Origin: JAJCZB01 sp964350195
GTDB lineage: Bacteria > Babelota > Babeliae > Babelales > Vermiphilaceae
Assembly: GCA_964350195.1 (NCBI GenBank)
Contig: CAYGJB010000014.1
Location: 1 to 27,166 of the forward strand
Length of the DNA stretch: 27,166 nt
Direction: 5' to 3'
Of the stretch, positions 22,913 through 27,166 are shown piece after piece. Positions within the stretch are counted from its first letter, which is position 1, and every line of letters begins with the position of its first letter. The notes under the pieces were generated by a model. The model worked only from the letters and a program-made list of their open reading frames with translations. It made no database searches and had not been told where the DNA came from. Made by a program: the position numbers and the translations under genes.

Positions 22913-23602
22913 TTATTTCATTCCCCACCAACCATACTGTTTTGCAAAAATAGGTACCATTGCTAATGCTGCCAATAAGCAAAATGCTAGCAGTATTGGC
23001 AATGAAAAAATATCCCTCAAAGAAGTTATTTTCGCGAGCTGCTGTCCTGCAAAAGCATACACCAACGTCCCAGGAATAATCCCCAGGCTTGTAGTCCAAA
23101 TAAATGTTCGTAACGGAACTTGAGTCATACCAATCAGAAGATTCACTACAAAAAATGGAATCACAGCAATCAAATGAATGGCAACCAAATAAACAATGCC
23201 ATGTCTTTCCATCTCCTGATTAAACCAAGTAAATTTTTCTTTATGCGCTGCCTGCAATGTATTACCAAAAAGATGCCTCACCATGAGAAAAAATATGGTC
23301 GCCCCAGTGGTAGCACCAATGTTTGCAAAGATTGTTCCTGGAAGCACTCCAAACAAAAAACCCCCGGCAATAGTTGCTAATGCTGCAAGCGGTAACGCAA
23401 GCACTACCACTCCTATATACAGGCCAATGTACATTAAAGAAGACCTCCAATAGTGTGCATTCACTAACTCCATAAGATGAAGTCGCTTTTCTTGCAATGC
23501 AGCAAGCGTAAGCTGATCTACCGCCCCTGAAAATCTAAGCACCACGATCAAAGCAATAAATAGAAATCCCAGCCATACCCGCATGTCTCGAACTATTTTC
23601 AT
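22913..23602 (-). CDS. TVP38/TMEM64 (VTT domain) membrane protein
   Basis: 229-residue inner-membrane protein of the VTT/DedA-like family. A first membrane segment lies near residues 9-27, another near 52-73, then the family core with GGFLFGVLPGTIFANIGATTG and FFLMVRHLFG (a re-entrant Gly-rich hairpin ending in an Arg), IPFFVVNLLIGMTQVPLRTF, TSLGIIPGTLVYAFAGQQL, and a last hydrophobic helix near the C terminus. Relatives act in lipid scrambling or polyprenyl-phosphate recycling, or have no known role. Its ATG overlaps the stop of the preceding paralogue by four bases, so the two are translationally coupled and may form a heteromer. It converges with the capless HAD gene, the stops only 2 bases apart. 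Confidence 0.85.
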   Translation of the reverse strand: MKIVRDMRVWLGFLFIALIVVLRFSGAVDQLTLAALQEKRLHLMELVNAHYWRSSLMYIGLYIGVVVLALPLAALATIAGGFLFGVLPGTIFANIGATTGATIFFLMVRHLFGNTLQAAHKEKFTWFNQEMERHGIVYLVAIHLIAVIPFFVVNLLIGMTQVPLRTFIWTTSLGIIPGTLVYAFAGQQLAKITSLRDIFSLPILLAFCLLAALAMVPIFAKQYGWWGMK

Positions 23603-24336
23603 AGAAGACCCTCTGGATCGTATGGCTCGTGATCATTTAAATCGCTTTTATTAGAATCAGAACCTCGAATTTTGCGAATCAACATCGGCAATAACGCAAG
23701 CCCTGCCAATAGGATTAAAAGGAGAAGCATTTCTTTGGTTAGAATATCCTGCCACGAATGAATCATATAGAGTTGGCGCCCTGCGAAAGCGTAAATAGCA
23801 ATAATAGGAAAAGATCCCAATGCCGTTGTCCACATAAAGGTTAAAAAAGAGACCCCTGCAAGCGCAGCTAATGTATTAATAACAAAATAAGGAACCACCG
23901 TGAGAAGCTGTAGCGTAATGAGATACGTATACCCATACACTTTCATACGCTCATTAAATGAAGTAAGCTGCTTGCCGTATTGATTTCGTACAATATGAGA
24001 CAACGCATAGCGAACCACCAAAAACGAAACAGCTGTTCCTACCAAAGCAGCGATCATGCAATACAGTACGCCTGCCCATAAGCCAAACAAAAAGCCACCT
24101 ATAACTCCCATAGGGGCGGTAACTGGAAGAGTGAATGAAATAAGCACGATTGAAATAGCTAAAAACACACATACCGAGCGCATATAATGTTCTTCAACAT
24201 TACTCTTTAGATATGCGGCATTACTTTTGATGTTCTCAAGCGATAAGTGGCTTGAGAAACCTGAGTAGTAGAGAAACCCAACAAAAGCAAGCACTACAAT
24301 AATCCCAATGATTAACTTCTTTGGAAGCATTTTCAT
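23599..24336 (-). CDS. TVP38/TMEM64 (VTT domain) membrane protein
   Basis: 245-residue paralogue of the next gene. A membrane segment lies near residues 6-26, another near 54-73, followed by the VTT core with GVIGGFLFGLWAGVLYC, SFLVVRYALS, VPYFVINTLAALAGVSF, TTALGSFPIIAIYAFAGRQL, and a Leu-rich final helix. The soluble acidic tail (RKIRGSDSNKSDLN and beyond) is absent from its partner. GGGA lies 6 bases before ATG 24336; a second ATG six bases downstream is less well placed. A strong terminator lies 45 bases upstream (24381-24412), so the pair is probably transcribed from its own promoter in 24337-24380, though I could not identify one. Function is open: lipid or undecaprenyl-phosphate handling by family analogy. 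Confidence 0.85.
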   Translation of the reverse strand: MKMLPKKLIIGIIVVLAFVGFLYYSGFSSHLSLENIKSNAAYLKSNVEEHYMRSVCVFLAISIVLISFTLPVTAPMGVIGGFLFGLWAGVLYCMIAALVGTAVSFLVVRYALSHIVRNQYGKQLTSFNERMKVYGYTYLITLQLLTVVPYFVINTLAALAGVSFLTFMWTTALGSFPIIAIYAFAGRQLYMIHSWQDILTKEMLLLLILLAGLALLPMLIRKIRGSDSNKSDLNDHEPYDPEGLL

Positions 24337-24380
24337 AATAAGTCCCTTAGTTTCAAATGATAAATGAGATAGTGTACCAA

Positions 24381-24412
24381 AAAAAAGCAGGCACCATAAT
24401 GCCTGCTTTTTT
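24381..24412. terminator. Strong bidirectional intrinsic terminator
   Basis: GCAGGCA (24387-24393) and TGCCTGC (24400-24406) pair around a six-base loop (CCATAA), flanked by six or more A on the left and six T on the right. On the minus strand it follows the beta-helix gene stop by 15 bases and should end that transcript, separating it from the VTT pair. Confidence 0.88.
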
Positions 24413-24427
24413 GCTTTAATGGGTTAT

Positions 24428-25573
24428 TTACGAAACGTAAATGTTTGCAAATGAATTCAATACCGTGCCATCTGGCGGATTTGGCGAAGATATACCGTCC
24501 TCAGTTCCGCCACCTTGTAAATCGAATTTTACTGCATTTGAAATGTTATGGGCAAAATTACTGAATATAATGGAATGTTTGCCTGCCGTAGTCACTTCAT
24601 CAAGGATAGCTTTTCCACCTAGGCCCCCAGGAGATCCGCCATTTCCCGTATTTCTTATTCTACAAGCATGCAAACCAATATCTTCCGCTGTGCTTTCTAT
24701 ATGAACGCCATGACCACCATTTCCCCCAGCAACTGATCCATTTCCGCCATCACCAGTTTCAAATATAGTGCATTGAGTTATCTCAATATGATTTGCTGAA
24801 TCCTTCACATATATGCCAGTACCAGCATCACCACCATTACCATCTGTTGCATTTCCACCATTTCCGGTAAGTGTAATACAATCTTTTACTCGTACTTTAT
24901 GAGCAGCACCACTTAAAATAATTCCATGGCCACCTGACTCAGCATGAGTAGTTGTTGTTGTAGCACTGGATCCAGGAATAACACTACAATCAAATACATT
25001 TACAATATCCCCCCGTACTTCAATGCCAGAGCGCCCAGGCATGCTATCAAATACGGTACCCGTTCCCACTTGCTCATATGTTATGTTTACCGTATCAGAA
25101 AGAACTAAATCAAAAAGAGTGCCGGTTAATACTGAATCAGAGCATACAATGTGGCATAGTTTGAGCAATACATTAGCCGAACCTTCATGTACCGTTATAG
25201 CTGCATTTGAGTGGCTACTAGTCATATAAGGAGGCAAGGGAGCAACAGCTCCGTTTTTAACCACAACACCACTACCCGAAATAGAAATACAGCCAACAAG
25301 AGACTTCCCTGAAAGGTCAAGCAGAACATTCGTTCCCGTAATCTCAATATCTGCGACTAAATTTTCAAGAAGCGTATATGAACCAACGTTACTTAAAAAA
25401 ATTTTTCCAAAAACCGCATCTGATTGCCTGACTTCTTTTTTTAACACATCAACACGATTTAAAATTTGAGGAACAAGACCAATTCCCCGAGTACCAAGCT
25501 CTTCTTCTAAATCAACCCCACGTGCAAAGCTACATACAAACATAGCTAGCAACAATCCTCTTTTTATCCTCAT
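24428..25573 (-). CDS. Exported Gly-rich parallel beta-helix protein
   Basis: 381 residues with a signal peptide (MRIKRG, Leu-rich core, CSFARG cleavage region). The mature protein shows repeating short strands separated by turns, with patterns such as IEITGTNVLLDLSGKSL, ISISGSGVVVKNGAV and VKDSANHIEITQCTIF, typical of right-handed parallel beta-helix (pectate-lyase-like) folds. Between about residues 225 and 325 the turns expand into Gly/Asn-rich loops (GNGGNATDGNGGDAG, GDGGNGSVAGGNGGHG). No catalytic triad is recognisable, so an adhesin or surface structural role is as likely as a lyase. An ATG at 25588 overlaps the preceding stop as ATGA, but the GG before it is too close; AAGGA lies 6 bases before ATG 25573, my choice. 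It is downstream of, and coupled to, the flavoprotein gene. Confidence 0.8.
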   Translation of the reverse strand: MRIKRGLLLAMFVCSFARGVDLEEELGTRGIGLVPQILNRVDVLKKEVRQSDAVFGKIFLSNVGSYTLLENLVADIEITGTNVLLDLSGKSLVGCISISGSGVVVKNGAVAPLPPYMTSSHSNAAITVHEGSANVLLKLCHIVCSDSVLTGTLFDLVLSDTVNITYEQVGTGTVFDSMPGRSGIEVRGDIVNVFDCSVIPGSSATTTTTHAESGGHGIILSGAAHKVRVKDCITLTGNGGNATDGNGGDAGTGIYVKDSANHIEITQCTIFETGDGGNGSVAGGNGGHGVHIESTAEDIGLHACRIRNTGNGGSPGGLGGKAILDEVTTAGKHSIIFSNFAHNISNAVKFDLQGGGTEDGISSPNPPDGTVLNSFANIYVS

Positions 25574-25584
25574 CATTTTTCCTT

Positions 25585-27021
25585 TCATCCTTTTTTATTC
25601 ATAAACCAACGAGCTATTCTAATAAAAAAATTATTTTCAAGGTGATCGATGTATGCTTTTTTCGCTGCATGCCAATTCATTTCCGAGTAAGTGGGATATA
25701 CATGCACGATTGAACCAATTTTATAAAATGGGATGCAATGAATTTTTGCAAGCACCAACTCATCAAGCATCTCTCCTGCTCGCGATCCTATAATATGAGC
25801 TCCCACTAACCTTCCTTTCTTATCCGTGATATATTTTGCAAGCCCGTTGGTGGTGCGATCAGTAATTGCACGATCAAGCTCATGATACGGCTTCACAAAA
25901 ACTTTTATACTTTCACACCTTTCTCGAGCTTCCTTTTCTGTAAGCCCCATACGCGCAAGCTCTGGAGCGGTAAAAGTAACCCATGCCACCGTATCATATT
26001 TAACACTCGTTTTAAAGAAAGGAATAGATGCATTGCGAGCTGCGATCACTCCTTGATACCAGGCCATATGACTAAATTGATAGGGGCCTACCACATCTCC
26101 TGCTGCATATATATTTTTTACTGCCGTGCGCATTTTATTATCTGTAACTATGCCCCTTTTCGTAACCTCAACACCGAGCTCTTCAAGACCTAATCCGGCA
26201 ATGTTTGGTGTACGGCCAATGGCAAAAAGTATCTTTTCTGCACAAAGCTCACGAACTGCTCCTTTGCCATCTTCAATCTGCAGCGCTACCCCATTATTTT
26301 TTTTTGCCACGCTGTTTGCCTTAGCGCTCGTTATAATCTCCACTCCTTCATCAATCATGGTACGAGAAACAAGCGCCACTACTTCTTCATCCTCTTTTGG
26401 CAATATGCGATCACCCATTTCAAGCAACGTAATCTGTACACCAAGACGATTAAGAGCGCTTGCCATTTCACAACCAATCGCCCCACCGCCTAAAATTAAA
26501 AGTGATTTGGGCAGCTTCTCAAGCGAAAAAAAATTGCCATTCGTGAGATATTCTACTGAATCGATCCCCTTTAGTGGCGGCACGAATGCGGAAGAACCTG
26601 TAGTGATAATCGCTTTACCAAACGTGATCGTAGTGCCGTTAAGCAAAATAGAATGATTATTAATAAATCGAGGCACCCCGAATAAAGTATCAATGCCCAG
26701 CTCTTCTATTTTTTTTGGGGTATGAGATTGATAGTCTTCTTGAATAACTGAACGAATATATGGCATCACATAATCAGTATCAAATTGAGGTGCAACATCT
26801 ATTCGCAAACCAAACCTATCCCCATGCTTTAAGTACCATGCCACTTTTGCTGTCTTGATTAACGTCTTGCTGGGGATGCAGCCGGTCCACGTACATTCGC
26901 CTCCAAGACGATCTGTTTTTTCAATAAGAGCTACTCTCAGTCCAAACCCTTTTGCGGTCTTTGATGCGGTGAGTCCACCAGCTCCACCGCCAATTACGAT
27001 GATGTCATAGTTGTATTTCAT
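25585..27021 (-). CDS. MerA/Lpd-like pyridine nucleotide-disulfide oxidoreductase
   Basis: 478-residue flavoprotein of the dihydrolipoamide dehydrogenase/mercuric reductase family. FAD-binding GGGAGG (11-16), redox-active disulfide in GGEC43TWTGC48IPSK, NAD(P)H-binding LILGGGAIGCE, FAD-contacting AAGDVVG, and a C-terminal dimer domain are all present. The catalytic His of the HxHPTxxE motif is replaced: here it reads H440-V-Y442-P-T-Y-S-E447. No N-terminal metal-binding domain and no C-terminal Cys pair occur, so mercury reduction is unlikely. Similar MerA-like proteins are fused to or encoded near VTT membrane domains in other bacteria, and two VTT genes lie downstream here. The natural substrate is unknown. 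An AGGGA sits rather far (10 bases) before the ATG. Confidence 0.85.
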   Translation of the reverse strand: MKYNYDIIVIGGGAGGLTASKTAKGFGLRVALIEKTDRLGGECTWTGCIPSKTLIKTAKVAWYLKHGDRFGLRIDVAPQFDTDYVMPYIRSVIQEDYQSHTPKKIEELGIDTLFGVPRFINNHSILLNGTTITFGKAIITTGSSAFVPPLKGIDSVEYLTNGNFFSLEKLPKSLLILGGGAIGCEMASALNRLGVQITLLEMGDRILPKEDEEVVALVSRTMIDEGVEIITSAKANSVAKKNNGVALQIEDGKGAVRELCAEKILFAIGRTPNIAGLGLEELGVEVTKRGIVTDNKMRTAVKNIYAAGDVVGPYQFSHMAWYQGVIAARNASIPFFKTSVKYDTVAWVTFTAPELARMGLTEKEARERCESIKVFVKPYHELDRAITDRTTNGLAKYITDKKGRLVGAHIIGSRAGEMLDELVLAKIHCIPFYKIGSIVHVYPTYSEMNWHAAKKAYIDHLENNFFIRIARWFMNKKG

Positions 27022-27041
27022 TATTTTTTATTCCCTTTTAT

Positions 27042-27120
27042 CCGTTCGCTCTGAGCTCGTCGAAGGGTTTCGAACGGTTAGAATAAAATGAGTCACCGCT
27101 CATATCCCTCAACAAGCTTA
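27042..27120. repeat. Imperfect palindromic intergenic repeat
   Basis: CCGTTCG (27042-27048) and CGAACGG (27071-27077) form an inverted repeat enclosing CTCTGAGCTCGTCGAAGGG, close to the CTGAGCTTGTCGAAGGG-type repeat common in bacterial intergenic DNA. A second, degenerate inverted copy follows as CCCTCAACAAGCTTACGAC (from 27106). It sits just upstream of the flavoprotein gene. The remaining bases to the window end (27121-27166) show no gene. Confidence 0.5.
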
Positions 27121-27166
27121 CGACTTCGCAAAAGCTTCGACGCACACGCAGGGCAAATGGGAAAGA

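Noticed and set aside
26126..26656. 176-residue plus-strand open frame
   Set aside because: Ser/Pro/Ile-rich complement of the MerA-like flavoprotein gene; no motif of its own.
25585..27021. Mercury resistance gene merA
   Set aside because: No heavy-metal-binding N-terminal domain, no C-terminal Cys pair, no merR or merT nearby, and the family's catalytic His is changed.
1..27166. CRISPR arrays, tRNA or rRNA genes
   Set aside because: No regularly spaced direct repeats, no cloverleaf with a T-loop GTTCGA-type signature in context, and no rRNA-like segments were seen.

Overview
The window is AT-rich DNA from a Gram-negative-type bacterium with a small, host-adapted-looking gene set. Three things suggest this. 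GyrB carries the long TOPRIM insertion of proteobacterial-type enzymes. There is a TonB/TolA-like envelope protein. Several proteins are exported orphans, including a 1148-residue ankyrin-repeat protein. The mix of ordinary housekeeping genes with exported ankyrin and beta-helix proteins fits Candidatus Dependentiae (TM6/Babeliae), but that assignment is an inference; there is no rRNA or tRNA here to test it.

Layout. 1-293: no gene, one strong hairpin. 294-1110 (minus): tadA then dksA, overlapping. A compact divergent promoter region (about 1167-1203) separates them from plus-strand gyrB and tilS (1256-4729). 4805-9909 (plus): the ankyrin protein, built from long repeated modules, then a TonB-like protein and a small exported orphan. 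10061-12425: a UDP-galactopyranose-mutase-like flavoprotein coupled to a GalE-type epimerase, probably surface-sugar metabolism. 12426-12785: a non-coding stretch with a candidate structured RNA and the dnaJ promoter. 12786-15079: dnaJ and another exported orphan. 15100-16662 (minus): a SufU-like Fe-S scaffold followed by a NurA-type nuclease. 16663-16876: a GC-richer, hairpin-rich segment that looks like a degraded IS200/IS605 right end.

16877-21204 (minus) is the most unusual unit: a UrtA/FmdD-type periplasmic binding protein translationally coupled to a 1029-residue membrane protein. That protein has three extracytoplasmic sensor regions and about nine membrane segments, with no kinase, cyclase, chemotaxis or transporter domain in the protein or beside it.

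21544-22910 (plus): two HAD-superfamily proteins behind a near-consensus promoter, the first with a signal peptide. 22913-27021 (minus): a MerA/Lpd-like flavoprotein lacking the usual catalytic His, a Gly-rich exported beta-helix protein, a strong terminator, and two overlapping TVP38/TMEM64 (VTT) membrane proteins. VTT and MerA-like domains are known as fusions in other bacteria, so these may work together. The right edge (27042-27120) carries a short imperfect palindromic repeat of a type widely scattered in bacterial intergenic DNA.

No CRISPR array, rRNA, tRNA or intact transposase gene was found. Start codons were re-chosen from ribosome-binding sites for tadA, the 9349 gene, the 10061 gene, the epimerase, sufU, the second HAD gene and the beta-helix gene.
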